Shown in pieces: positions 13,948 to 26,210 of a stretch of DNA of 64,000 nucleotides; position 1 is the stretch's first letter, and every line of letters starts with the position of its first letter. The stretch lies in the NCBI RefSeq assembly GCF_018991925.1, contig NW_024725489.1:9194767-9258766 (forward strand). Reading direction: 5' to 3'. Both the position numbers and the translations under genes were made by a program. The DNA comes from Homarus americanus (Eukaryota; Arthropoda; Malacostraca; Decapoda; Nephropidae). Below the pieces are notes generated by a model. That model was not told the DNA's origin and ran no database searches. It saw only the letters and a list, made by a program, of their open reading frames with translations.

Positions 13948-14742
13948 CCCTAACAAGGAAATTAAGACAGTAGACATAAGGAGTGAGGGTCTTATTGTGT
14001 GACAAATTTCTGTGTGTGTGTGACTGCGAGTTAAATATCAGCTGTTGACGAGCGCTTGGCAACACTCATTTCCACTCCATCTCTCAAATTACCCACACCT
14101 ATCTGCTTTCTCAAATCATTATTTTAAAATGTTATGTAATGTTGAAGGGATACAACTTAACTCATTTATACTTATACTTATCACAATCTCTCTAAAATTA
14201 CTTTAGATTTGGTGTTTAATCAAGACATGTTCAGGTCATGAGACCACTAATCCCCCACCCTACCGCTGCCTGACATTGCGACAGGTCAGGTACACGAGAC
14301 CCACTAATCCCCCACAGCTCCATGAGAGTGGAAAATACCAGTCTTTGCTGTGACACACAGCTTCATTCATGCCTATATCATATAGATTTTTAATTTTCAA
14401 ATATATTCATTTTTACCAAACTTTTAGGGAAACTTTTTTGGATTATTATACGTAGTAAAGAAATGGAGTTTCTAACTTAATTTGAACTGCATATACGGAA
14501 TCCAGTAGTTTAGACTCAAAGAAAACATCCCCAGCAACCAGAAACATTCTGTGGAAGTGAGCTAGTGTCTGTGTGTGCAAGATGTCAAGTTTAGACAATC
14601 AGAAACTTTTCCCAGTAACCGGAAAATTTTCCGGGGATAAAGAATTTTTCCGGGTTTGAGAAAGTTGTCTGGTTAGCAGGAAATCTCTCATCCCCGGAAG
14701 TGCTCTGCACCAATTGTTCCTGCTAACGGGGATATCACTGTG
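13948..14742. repeat. 0.8-kb dispersed repeat, copy 2
   Basis: Matches 8414-9240 in the same orientation and order, ending in the ctgctaacggggatatcac block. Short indels separate the copies. Confidence 0.65.
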
Positions 14743-15221
14743 TTATTTAAAACAGATATGAACAGAAATAAGTGTTGCTTTCATATTCTTATATAGAGAA
14801 ACGACGATGTTTTCACATGTATGCACTTACACACGTTGTTCCCAATCCATTTCATTTTTTCTTTACCATTCATGGTTAGTTACATCTATTGTTCCATTGC
14901 TTAACATTAAATTACATTACTCTACTTAAAACATACATACTCACTTTTTACATTAATTTTACTACAGCTACAACCAGGGTCTTATTTTGTTCAGTTTCTT
15001 TGTAGAACCATCGTCACTGACTCACGGGTGTTGTAAACACTCACGAAAACAATGCTGTCTCGTCTCCTCTTGTGTGTTTTAATATTCTACGTATTATTTA
15101 TGAATTGCATTGTTCATTTCGCATATACAGTCATGCGCCGGTTAACGTCCGATCGAACAACATCCGATCGCATATACGTCCGTGCCCCCCCCCCCCAAAC
15201 CAAAAAAATAAAAAATAAAAA

Positions 15222-15343
15222 TCCGTGACGCCTGCTGGACCACCTCTCCACGACCCCCTGACGGAGATACGATGATCCTCCCCATACTGGTCAGATATTA
15301 TATGCTAAAGGAATATACTTCCTTCCTTAGGCTTTTTTTTAAA
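15222..15343 (+). mobile_element. 5' part of a short retroposon, interrupted
   Basis: Matches 20838-20970 (gtgacgcctgctggaccacc, then cgaccccctgacggaga and ccttccttaggctt). Its 3' part resumes at 17515-17645 with the tcctctatcaaggaataaac block and an A-rich tail, so P8 and P9 were inserted into it. Confidence 0.7.
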
Positions 15344-16094
15344 CATTTGCCTCCAGGTGTAATGTTAACCTACATCTATTGAGGATAAAATCTTTCACCT
15401 ACAAATTGACAATAACACATTTGCTGTAATCAGACATATCTAGTTGCCTCAACAATTGCAACCCCAGTTGCAATTGGGGTTGCAATTTCAAATTCTGTGG
15501 CATTACTAAGTATAGTGAAGTCTCTAGTGCACTCTAAGATTAAGAGAGAAAACGGAGGACTCAGGTGTCCTGATGTGAGAGAAAACGGACTCATATGATG
15601 GGGGACCAAATAAAAAAAGCATAGCTACATGTTTTGTGGACGACAGTATTAAGCGTACCCTTCTCATCACTTTGTAATAAACCTAGCCATGCCTATGTGT
15701 GTTTATGATATTTACCATAACATTATACAGTTGTACCCCACTTAACGCGGTCAATTGAACCCAGAGGGTCCCACGTTAAGTGAAAACCGCGTTAAGTGAA
15801 TAACAGAACATATGGGATTAATTCCAATAGAACCCAGCCCGACCCCCAAACTCCACTTTTTGACGACAAATAACTATGTTGTAGTAAAAATAACATCTTA
15901 ATTTTATGATGGTACATGCACACAATTAATACTTAAGAGAAATACAGTCGCCAAGTTAATGTCCATTCAAATAATGGACTCAACTCCCTCCCCCTCTCAC
16001 ACTACAGTACACAGCCAGCTAACAGATGGTCAGTCAGTCCCTCCCTCCCCCCCTCCACACCCACCAACCGTCCCAAGGAGATGTGTGGGATAAC

Positions 16095-17160
16095 CTCAAA
16101 CTAAAGTTAGGAAAATATAATTGACATTGCTGGATTCCTTGTAAGACCAGGAATATTTTGAATATAAATGTCATATATTTTTCACAAAAGATAACATACT
16201 TACTCAGATTAAACATTTTATCTAAAAATTGTATGTTTAATGCAAAAAATATGTTGTTTATATTCAAAATGATCACCAAATTATAAGAATTCCAGCAATG
16301 TAAATTATATTCTGGCCGGATAATTTGTATGAATTTTATGAGCTAAAACAAATATCTACAGTTAATAAAAAAAAATATATATTCTTCAACACTATCTGTC
16401 AATCAAAGTACCCCACCTTGCCTCCCCCCCTCTTCCAACCGCGCGGTCAGTCCCAACCCTCCCCCCACCCCCCACCAATCCTCCATTCAAGAGTTTTTAA
16501 CATTTAGTAATAAATAATACCTCAGATTAAAGTTAGGATAATATAATTGACATTGCTGGATTCCTTGTAAGACCAGGAATATTTTGAATATAAATGTCAT
16601 ATATTTTGGACAAAAGATAACATACTTACTCAGATTAAACATTTTATCTAAAAATTGTATGTTTAATGCAAAAAATATGTTGTTTATATTCAAAATGATC
16701 ACCAAATTATAAGAATTCCAGCAATGTAAATTATATTCTGACCGGGTAATTTGTATGAATTTTATGAGCTAAAACAAATATCTTCAGTTAAAAAAAAATA
16801 ATTCTTCACCGGGTAACAGATGGTCGGTCGGTTGGTCCCTCCCTCCCCCCCACCCCCCACCAACCGTCCCAAGGAGATGTGTGGGATAACCACTAAATTT
16901 TAATAAATAATACCTCAAACTAAAGTTAGGATAATATAATTGACATTGCTGGATTCCTTGTAAGACCAGGAATATTTTGAATATAAATGTCATATATTTT
17001 GGACAAAAGATAACATACTTACTCAGATTAAACATTTTATCTAAAAATTGTATGTTTAATGCAAAAAATATGTTGTTTATATTCAAAATGATCACCAAAT
17101 TATAAGAATTCCAGCAATGTAAACTATATTCTGGCTGGGTAATTTGTATGAATTTTATGA
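16095..17160. repeat. Three hairpin + C-tract units in P9
   Basis: The block cattgctggattccttgtaa recurs at ~16126, 16551 and 16946, each paired with an inverted arm ending agaattccagcaatgtaaa. C-rich tracts (16035-16060, 16405-16480, 16830-16865) are the complement of the G-tracts in P2 and P13. Confidence 0.85.
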
Positions 17161-17295
17161 GCTAAAACAGGCAGTCAGGCAGGGTGGCGGGTGGGGGGTG
17201 GTGCGAATCTAAAAATAGCTCTCGAGCCGGACACTCACCGCGTTGCTGTGGAAAAATCCGCGTTAAGTGAAAGTTCAGCTTTGGCAAGGCACCGC

Positions 17296-17296
<1 letters not shown>

Positions 17297-17369
<73 letters not shown>
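17297..17369. repeat. (TA)n at the eroded TIR of P9
   Basis: 73 bp of pure TA, following gcaccgcg. Confidence 0.95.
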
Positions 17370-17372
<3 letters not shown>

Positions 17373-17514
17373 GTGGGTATAAATGGTCGTAAAATGGGAA
17401 ACTTGGGGTTGGGTCTTGGGTGCCTGGAACCAATTAGAATAAATCCCATAGGTTCTGTACTTTCGTTATCGGCGGGGTCCCAATTAGGCGCGATAACCAA
17501 GGGATGACTGTACT

Positions 17515-17645
17515 GTACTGTATATACTTGTGACACTGGCCAGTTGCTTCTGGTGTTATGGTACAGGGGTACCAAGTGACAGCACTAGGATCCCGCTTCC
17601 TCTATCAAGGAATAAACAATTAAAATTTAAATTGAAAAAAAAAAA
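17515..17645 (+). mobile_element. 3' part of the interrupted retroposon
   Basis: Contains the gtacaggggtacca and cactaggatcccgcttcc blocks and the tail aataaacaattaaaattt, then an A-run. Same as 20993-21117. Confidence 0.75.
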
Positions 17646-17864
17646 AAATTCAAATAATGGGACCTAGCGAACCTAAATGGACCTAGAGCGGGCACAGTCA
17701 CGTATGCATCGCGTATTCTTATAGATTGTGCGGCCAGGCGTACGTTATCTAGTGAATTTAGTCAATATTGTACAGTAACAATGGACCTAAGTGCAAACCT
17801 GTATTGTACATGTACTAAATGATTATGGTACTAAAATTGTTATGTCTATTGCAAATATAGCTTG

Positions 17865-19400
17865 TTTATACAGGTATTCAAATAAATTACTATCTTACAA
17901 GAATCCCTCCAATGTAAGTTATATTCACCCAGGTCGTTTGGGTGGCAAATTATGAGAAGAGCTTAGTCACTCTTAAGTAATGATAAATAAACACGCAGAC
18001 AGGCCTTCAGCGCCAACTGTCAAATCTTATCTCAAATAAATAAACAAACAAACGCCAGACATTCTGTCACCTCACCTCCCCCCCCTCTTCCCACACGCTC
18101 CTGGCTACTTCCTTCCTTGTGTTCCCAGACAAAAGATTGGTGATTTCTTTATGTTTATTTTATATAATATCTCAGACTAAAGTTAGGATAATATAATTTG
18201 CATTGCTGAAATCCTTGCAAGACAGAGATTAATTTGAATATAAGCATCATATATTTTGCTCAAGATATAAGAAATGTAGTACATTAGTGTACAATACTGT
18301 AGTACATTTTATAAAAAGTTTTTCAACTGTATTTTTGGGTAGATTTACATAAATTTCTTCATTTATTTTCATCCATTTACATGCACACACCATACTAAAA
18401 TAAACGTAAAAGAAATAAATGACCTTAGTGCAAAGCTGGAGTGCACATGTACTAATTTGATTACGGTACTAAAATTGTTATGTCTAGTGCGAATTACAAC
18501 ATGTTTATATTCAAATAAATCAGTATCTTACAAGAATCCCAGCTATGTTAATTATATTTTCCTAGGTCATATCACTGGCATTTTAAAAGGAAAGAAGCTT
18601 AGTAGGACTGTTAAATAAACACACAGAGACCTTCACCTCAAACTTATCACCTCAACCCCCCCAACCCCTCGCTGGGTGGCGGAGCCATCAGTCCCTCCCC
18701 CCAGCCAGGCTTTTAGGCTTACAGTTTTTATCTTATATAATATCTCAGACTAAAGTTAGGAGATTATAATTTGCATTGCTGGAATCCTTGCAAGACAGCC
18801 AATAATTTGAATATAAACGTCATATATTTTGATCAAGAGAGAAAAATTGTTGTACATTTGCGTACAGTACTGTAGTACATTTTATGAAAAAGTTTTTCAA
18901 CTGTATTTTTGGGTAGATTTACATAGATTTCTTCATTTATTTTCATCCATTTACATGCACACACCATACTAAAAGAAACGTAATAGAAATAAACGATGTT
19001 AGTGCAAAGCTGGAGGGCACATGTACTAATTTGATTACGGTACTAAAATTGTTTTGTCGAGTGCAAATTATAGCATGTTTATATTCAAATTAATCAGTAT
19101 GTTACAAGAATCCCAGCTATGTTAATTATATTCACCCAGGTAATTTCACTGGGTTTTTATAAAAGAGAAGCTTAGTCACCTAAGAACTGATAAATATACA
19201 CGCGTTAGACCTGGGACTGTGCCAACTGTCAAACGTACTACTGTACCTCACCTCCCCCCACGCCCCCTCGCTTGCTCCCACCCTCTCTCTCCCCCATCTG
19301 CTTGGCGCTGCTGGAATCCTTGTAAAACAGTGAATAATTATAATATAAACGTCATGTATTTTGCACAAGAAATAAAAATTAATCACCTGTATCACATTAC
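17865..19400. repeat. Module array in P7, alternating arms with C-rich tracts
   Basis: Right-type arms (cttacaagaatccc...aatgt(a/t)a) lie at ~17897, 18518 and 19103. Left-type arms (ttgcattgctg(a/g)aatccttg) lie at ~18198, 18770 and 19305. C-rich tracts sit between (18068-18090, 18655-18712, 19240-19300). The same order occurs inverted at 58920-59945. Confidence 0.75.
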
Positions 19401-19442
19401 AGTAGTGATTTAAGAGTAAAAGTGTTTATGCACGATATAGTA

Positions 19443-19902
19443 CACTCCAAACCCCGACTTACGACGGGGTTAGGGACCCAAATCCAGGTCGTAAGTCCGA
19501 TATGGTCGTAAGTCCGATATAGATAAAAAAAAAAATAATTTTTTTTTTTTTAATAAAAATCTACAATGAAATACAGTACAGAAAAAGTAATGAATAATGA
19601 TGAATGGATGTACAGTGAAAGTAATAAATAATAAGGAATGGATACAGTACAGTGAAAGTAATAATAATAAGGAATGGATACAGACCATACTTAACCTTTA
19701 ATGTAGTCAGCTGAATGCACATGGGCCCCATAATTTTCTAATTATACATGAGACTACATTAACTGAAACGTTTCGGTAGAAAATGCGTGTTCATTTAAAA
19801 AAAAAAAAAAAAATTTTTAAAATTTTTTTTTTTATCTATATCTGAGGCGGTCGTAAGTCCCGACGGGTCAAAACCACGTAGTCGTAAGTCGGGGTCTAGG
19901 TG
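19443..19902. mobile_element. MITE P10, TIR like cacctagaccccgacttacg
   Basis: Ends are cactccaaaccccgacttac and its inverted near-copy at 19880-19902, with TA flanks. The subterminal ggtcgtaagtcc occurs several times. A second family member is at 42920-43180 (TIR cagctcctcctcgacttacg), which shares the gggttagggacccaaatcca block. Confidence 0.8.
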
Positions 19903-20827
19903 TATTCCACATACACGTAATTATAAATACAAAGTTTATGTGATGATCGAAACGTCCATTTCGGTTAACGTCACGTTTCCAAGAACGTATCTAAGACGTT
20001 AACCGGCGCATGACTGTACGAATAAATATTAATTCAGTCAAATACATATTCGGTAATAAACAATAATGAATCTTTTGTACATACGTATTCTTAATAAGAT
20101 AAATGATGCGGTTTCCTTGAGGGCACAAGTATACATTGCCATTCCACTATCAATTGTTTTTCTTTAACATCAATGGTTATTTTTACTGTACAGTCGGCCC
20201 TTAACATACGCGGGGGTTAGGTAACAGATATACCCGTGAATGTTAAAAATCTGTACTTTCTTGCCCCCCCCAAAACCCCTGGCCCCCATTTCCTTATTTA
20301 CCGTATATACCTGTGTGTAGTTCAAGTTTTTAAGACCAAATAATTTGGCAAAAAATTGGGGGTCGACCTCTAAACGGGTAATAGTTTCGTTAGGTTGAAA
20401 AATATTTACCAGTAACTACCAGTAAACAATGGAAACGACGCACCACCAGCTGTGAGTGTTGGTACAGTTGCTAGGGCAGATCTCTTGCGTCATCATAGCA
20501 AGCCCAAGTAGCCAAATGCATGGTATGGTATGCACTGGACGATGTAAAACATAAAATATTCATTTTTTAAAGTTTATTTATAGATACTGTACATAAATTT
20601 TTGTTCATTACATTTGAAACATCAATCTTTGTTAATTAAATTTGAAACAAAAGAAAACTACGATACCGTATTTTCATTAAAATATTACATCACAAGTAAA
20701 TTTTACCTTAACTGTGACAATGAATATATTCTCAGAAATAAATATGGAAATGTAATATTTTTGCTGAAATGACGTACGTATTACAGTGGAAAGTGGGATA
20801 AAATCATGACGAAAACAATGACTTTCG

Positions 20828-21117
20828 CCCCACACACAACGCTTCCGTGACGCCTGCTGGACCACCACTCCACGACCCCCTGACGGAGACACGATGATCC
20901 TCCCAATACTGGCCAGATATTTTGTAAATAATATTGATTATGTGTTAAAGGAACATCCTTCCTTCCTTAGGCTTTAGTAAGCCCCTTTATAATATTTATA
21001 CTGTATATACTTTTCACACTTGCCAGATGATTCTGGTGTCATTGTACAGGGGTACCTAGTGACAGCACTAGGATCCCGCTTCCTCTATCAAGGAATAAAC
21101 AATTGAAATTGAAATTG
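20828..21117 (+). mobile_element. 290-bp retroposon with (ATTGAA)-type tail
   Basis: Flanked by an 11-bp target duplication aatgactttcg (20817-20827 and 21118-21128). The paralogue at 60030-60045 has a single copy and no insert. The 3' end is aataaacaattgaaattg plus a repeat of it. It could be a SINE or a 5'-truncated LINE; I see no protein. A second, split copy is in P7. Confidence 0.85.
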
Positions 21118-22178
21118 AATGACTTTCGCTTTCTTTCGTTGTTCAAAAGATTTTACCGTGGAACAAACCTGTACTGTACTGTACATGTACTAAAGGATTA
21201 CGGTACAGTGAGTTCTGCTATAACGCGTGTTTTGACAACGCGAATTTGCTCGAACGCGATTTATGAATTGAGGAACGATATTTGTAAAACGCGAACTCGT
21301 TTGCTCTAACGCGATTCCACTCGAACGGTTGTTGTGGCTTCAGTTCACGTTCGACATCACATGTTCAATTGAGTTATGTGTTTTGTTTGTGAAGAATTGC
21401 AGAAATAATTTATGTAATATTTATGTATACAGTAAACCACTCACAAGGTCCTACAGTACCACTAATTATTTTATACTGAAACTTACGTTTGGTAAGCTGG
21501 ATTAAAATGAAGATTACCGGTTTATTAAAATAATAAAAATGTATTATAAACCAGTCTAACATACCGTAATAAACACAGCTGCTATTATCATCCCCCCCTC
21601 CCCCATTTGCCAGTGACAAGAAAGGGAAAGTGACCTTGACTGTGACCGCCTGTGGCTATTTTTAGCCGTCCTTGTGTTCGGAGGTGGTCAGTAATGCATA
21701 CCTGTATATTTACTGATCATAATACTTATCTCTTATAAATAATTCATTTGAAATTTATTTTTTTGCAAAGAATATTCAGTAAATGACTGCATTAATTCTT
21801 GAAACTACCTACAGTGGTAAATTTAGGTTATAAATAATGAACAGAAGTCACGTCATGGATTCGGAGTTTGGTCCTTAATGATCACCATAAATGTAGCCTC
21901 CCTTTTTCGCGAAACACGTATATAAATTAAAGAAAATACTTGCAGTATATTTAATATATTACAGTATATTATATATAAATAAATAAACAAATAAATTCAA
22001 ATTCCCTTATCATCCTGTGTCATATACAGAAATACTTGAGTCCCTGAGCGAGTACACAAAAAGAAAACGGAGGACTAGGACATCCTGGAGTGGATAGAGA
22101 ACGGACATCTCTACTGGGGGACTCAAACGTTTCTCATGTTTTGTGGGCGCTCTAGCATAATATGAATACAGTATTACC

Positions 22179-23745
22179 CCGCCTAACGCGGTTTCACTTA
22201 ACGCGTTTTATCATATACGCGGTGCCTCGCCAGAGCTGAACTTTCACTTAACACGGATTTTTTCCACATATACGCGGTGAGTGTCCGGCTCGAGACGCTA
22301 TTTTTAGATTTGCCCCACCCGCCACCCTGCCTGACTGCCTGTTTTAGCTCATAAAATTCATACAAATTACCCGGCCAGAATATAATTTACATTGCTGGAA
22401 TTCTTATAATTTGGTGATCATTTTGAATATAAACAACATATATTTTGCATTAAACATACAATTTTTAGATAAAAATATTTCTCTAGGTAACTATGTTATC
22501 TTTTGTCCAAAATATATGACATTTATATTCAAAATATTCCTGGTCTTACAAGGAATCCAGCAATGTCAATTATATTATCCTAACTTTAGTTTGAGGTATT
22601 ATTTATTAAAATTTAGTGGTTATCCCACACATCTCCTTGGGACGGTTGGTGGGGGGTGGGGGGGAGGGAGGGACCGACCGACCGACCATCTGTTACCCTG
22701 TGAAGAATTATTTTTTTTTTTATTAACTGAAGATATTTGTTTTAACTCATAAAATTCATACAAATTACCCGGTCAGAATATAATTTACATTGCTGGAATT
22801 CTTATAATTTGGTGATCATTTTGAATATAAACAACATATATTTTGCATTAAACATACAATTTTTAGATAAAAAATTTTCTCTAGGTAACTATGTTATCTT
22901 TTGTCCAAAATATATGACATTTATATTCAAAATATTCCTGGTCTTACAAGGAATCCAGCAATGTCAATTATATTATCCTAACTTTAATCTGAGGTATTAT
23001 TTAATACTAAATGTTATAAACTCTGGAAGGGAGGATTGGTGGGGGGTGGGGGGGAGGGTTGGGACTGACCGCGTGGTTGGAAGAGGGGGGGAGGCAAGGT
23101 GGGGTACTTTGATTGACAGATAGTGTTGTGAAGATTATTTTTTTTTTTATTAACTGAAGATATTTGTTTTAGCTCATAAAATTCATATAAATTACCCGGT
23201 CAGAATATAATTTACATTGCTGGAATTCTTATAATTTGGTGATCATTTTGAATATAAACATCATATATTTTGCATTAAACATACAATTTTTAGATAAAAA
23301 TTTTTCTCTAGGTAAGTACAGTATGTTATCTTTTGTGCAAAATATATGATATTTATATTCAAAATATTCCTGGTCTTACAAGGAATCCAGCAATGTCAAT
23401 TATATTATCCTAACTTTAGTTTGAGGTATTATTTATTAAAATTTAGTGGTTTTCCCCCAAGCAGTGTAGTGTGAGAGGGGGAGGGAGTTGAGTCCATTAT
23501 TTGAATGGACATTAACTTGGCGACTGTATTTCTCTATTTCTCTTAAGTATTAATTGTGTGCATGTACCATCATAAAATTAAGATGTTATTTTTACTACAA
23601 CACAGGTATGTGCCTTCAAAAAGTGGAGTTTGGGGGTCGGGCCGGTTTCTATTGGAATTAATCCCATATGTTCTGTTGTTCACTTAACGCGATTTCACTT
23701 AACACGTGACCTCTGCTCACCTGACTGCATTAAGTGGGGCAACTG
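22179..23745. mobile_element. TIR element P13, complete, 1,567 bp
   Basis: Left end cagtattaccccgcctaacg, right end gcattaagtggggcaactg, TA on both sides. The terminal regions repeat gttaagtgaa several times in inverted form. The interior is three hairpin/G-tract units (22346, 22744, 23171) followed by the tgaatggacattaac and gcatgtaccatcataaaatt blocks. It is the best intact copy of this family in the window (others: P9 and P29). Non-coding, so it must be moved by a transposase encoded elsewhere. Confidence 0.85.
22346..23460. repeat. Three hairpin + G-tract units in P13
   Basis: In unit 1 the left arm (22376-22452) and right arm (22509-22584) pair over ~75 bp: both carry cattgctgga, attttgaatataaa and atatattttg in mirrored order. 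G-runs lie at 22645-22675 and 23028-23060. Confidence 0.85.
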
Positions 23746-23756
23746 TATGTAAATTA

Positions 23757-23946
<190 letters not shown>

Positions 23947-24580
23947 CATGTAAATCCACAATATAACGTGGAAAAGCTTGAATAAAGACGAAAGCTAAGG
24001 TACTCCGTTGTTTCCATCTTCCCGTGTGATTTTATCAAGATATATATATATATATATATATGTAAATTGTAAAAATTTAAATAAAAGAGAAAAACTAAAT
24101 ACGTAGCGGTTAAAGTGTACTGTACAGTGTTGTGGCTTGGCTCAATGTTTACAGTTCACGTTCGACATCACTTGTTCAATTGATTTATGTGTTTTGTTTG
24201 TGAAGAAATACCTGTACAGTATATGTAAATTGTAAAATTTTAAATAAGAGAGAAAAACAAAATAAGTAGCGTTTAAAGTGTACTGTACATTGTGGCTTGG
24301 TGCGGGGTTATGCAGTGTTTACAGGTCACGTTCGACATCACATGTTCAATTGATTTATGTGTTTTGTTTGTGAAGAATTGCAGAAATAATTTATGTAATA
24401 TTTATGTATACAGTATACCTGTACAGTATATGTAAAATGTAAAGTTTTAAATAAGAGAAAAACAAAATACATAGCGTTTTAGACCCGCGCGCTCTGTTTA
24501 CTCCACACTTTGTTTGAAACACGTGAAGTTTTTAAGTGTCCTCAGTGAATTCTGATTACTGTTTCTCCAATTTTGTGACT

Positions 24581-24685
24581 ATGGAAAAGAAGAATATCTC
24601 TGGGAAGCACTCTGGTGATCGCATTTCCGGTGGTGATCGTAAAAGAAAGGCTATAACACTTGAAGAAAAGCTTGATGTTTCATGA
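24581..24685 (+). pseudogene. N-terminal remnant of a Tigger/pogo transposase
   Basis: A 34-codon frame begins at ATG 24581 and contains KRKAITLEEKLDV, which matches the start of the psq/CENP-B-type helix-turn-helix of Tigger transposases. A TGA follows at once and nothing of the catalytic domain is left. It sits near the right end of P12, in the same orientation as a full-length element would have, so it is probably what remains of P12's own gene. Function is inferred from this motif alone. Confidence 0.55.
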
Positions 24686-24984
24686 CTCCTCAACATCAAC
24701 CTTCTCCCCCATCAAGTTATATTCATATTTTTTCAAGGTAAAGTGTAACATTTACTGTATGATTTCATTATTAGATATGAATGTAACATTTATTTAGACT
24801 GTGCTATCCTTTGTGTTAGGCTAACTACGAAATTTTTTTTCGATTTGGAGTAATCTGCACCTAACCCTATTTTCTCCATAAGCCCTGTTATTTCTATTAC
24901 ACGAATTTCTATAACACGATGTTTTACAAGAACACTACTATCGCGTTATAGCAGAACTACCTGTACTTAAATTGCTATGTCTAT

Positions 24985-25165
24985 TGCAAATATAGATTGT
25001 TTATACAGGTATTCAAATAAATCACTATCTTACAAGAATCCCAGCAATGTAAGTTATATTCACCCAGGTCGTTTGGGTGGCAAATTATGAGAAGAGCTTA
25101 GTCACTCTTAAGTAATGATAAATAAACACGTAGGCCTTCAGCGCCAACTGTCACATCTCGTTTTT
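24985..25165. repeat. Single module arm in P11
   Basis: Only one right-type arm (tcttacaagaatcccagcaa) remains here, where the paralogue P27 has an array of four arms over 1 kb. Array size thus differs between copies of the same element. Confidence 0.7.
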
Positions 25166-25415
25166 TTAATAGGTTTCGGTTAAAATACTGTTATATTAGT
25201 GATATTCTATTCATACTGTGCTTGATATAATACATTCACGGAAATGTAATATTTTTGTAACTACAATGCTGATGTCATCACAAGCGTGGTTACAGCGAGA
25301 CTGACTGAGTGAAGGAGAGCTATGCGTGTATGTGTGAGGTTGCGGGAGCGGGTGGTGTCCCGTGTTCGGTGCCGCGCGTGAGTTGAATGTACTCTACTTC
25401 AATTACTTCAATGTA

Positions 25416-26114
25416 CAGTCAACCCTCACATTACGCTGTCCCGCATTCCGCGGTTCACCGTTAACGCGGTGCCCTGCCGGAACCTAACATGCTCACATTC
25501 CGCGGTCGTGAACCCCATTACGCGGAGAGCGGCTGGCAAGCCGCGCCATTTTTGGATCCAAACCTCCCGCCATCCGCCATGTTGTGTAAGAGGCGCGAAA
25601 ATGGTGCACACAAGGTCGCCCAGTCATCAAAACATTACCAGTTCTTCACCCGCCACCCACTACAGCCGGCCCAAGTCAGTGATAGTGATAATTATAGTGA
25701 GGATATGGACTTATATGAACTTTGGGGGGTTTGACAAAGAGGCCCTGCAAGCCTCTGTGGTGGATAGTGATACAATTGATACAAGTGATACAGGTGAGGG
25801 CCAATAATCTGCCCTCTGCCTCGGAACCAACCGCCCATCCCCGTGTGCCCAGCCATCTTTTCTACTAATGTAAGTGTTAGAAAGCCTAATATTATTGATA
25901 TTTTTCTTAATTATTAATTGTGTGTGCATACCATCATAAAATAAGAAGTTATTTTTACTACAACGTAGGTATTGTGTCTGAAAAAGTGGAGTTTGGAGGT
26001 CGGCCCGGTCTCTATTTCAATTAATCCCATATGTTATGTTGTTCACTTTACCCTTTTCTCACTTTACGCGGGCCGCCGTGGGTTCAATTGACCGCGTAAA
26101 GTGAGGGTTCACTG
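25416..26114 (-). mobile_element. MITE P14, deletion derivative of the J-family Tigger
   Basis: 699 bp. Ends are cagtcaaccctcacattacg and its inverted near-copy, TA on both sides. It lies at the point where P11 breaks off. Plus-strand codons at 25640-25805 align with the C-terminus of the J transposase (FFTR..LQPAQVSDSD, then a GFDKEA acidic tail ending in a stop), so it keeps the last ~50 codons and has lost the rest. The sequence after this stop matches J down to the TIR. Confidence 0.75.
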
Positions 26115-26210
26115 TACTGTATAAACAATGTGATTCAAAGTTAAATGATTTAATTTTATATACAGTATTTAATTTATTTGTAAGCCACATCATTTATATA
26201 GAGTGGAATA

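Larger units (their letters stand above)
15728..17369. mobile_element. TIR element P9, left TIR cagttgtaccccacttaacg, right end replaced by (TA)n
   Basis: Inverted relative of P13. It has the terminal cgcggtcaattgaaccc block, the acatatgggattaattcc block and three hairpin units (16095-17160). Near the right end (17256-17296) the subterminal cgttaagtgaaagttcagct block is intact, but the final ~40 bp seen in P13 are gone and a 73-bp TA array stands there. The expansion seems to have started from the TATA in the ...gcgtatatga... of the intact TIR. Confidence 0.75.
15345..17510. mobile_element. Copy of MITE P17 (inverted), split by P9, left end eroded
   Basis: 15350-15640 and 17370-17510 are the reverse complement of the MITE at 33042-33625: the gcctccaggtgt, gttgcaattg, gtttcgttatcg-type and ataaccaagggatgactg blocks all appear in order. 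The TIR survives at 17490-17508. The other end, together with a little of the retroposon, is missing. Confidence 0.7.
15128..20016. mobile_element. Tigger-type element P7, TIR cagtcatgcgccggttaacg
   Basis: The two ends are perfect inverted repeats for at least 22 bp and flanked by TA. It contains a retroposon tail, a P8 copy, element P9, a module array and MITE P10. The non-nested interior (17780-19400) matches the interior of elements P11 and P27, whose TIRs differ. No transposase found. Confidence 0.85.
14742..20190. mobile_element. Remnant of a P4-like interior split by element P7
   Basis: The left piece (14742-15127) is the reverse complement of the P4 interior (aaataagtgttgctttcata, then a gtgtgttttaatattctacg block). 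The right piece (20017-20190) continues the same order (ggtaataaacaataatga and cttttgtacat blocks). P7 sits exactly between them at a TA. The outer ends were not defined. Confidence 0.6.

Noticed and set aside
16034..17098. Repeated 70-104-residue frames starting MVIILNIN as a protein family
   Set aside because: They are the same hairpin unit translated; the frames run through the inverted arms and appear on the opposite strand for inverted copies.
22346..23460. CRISPR-like array
   Set aside because: Units are 400-470 bp with internal inverted arms, in a eukaryotic genome and inside a TIR element.
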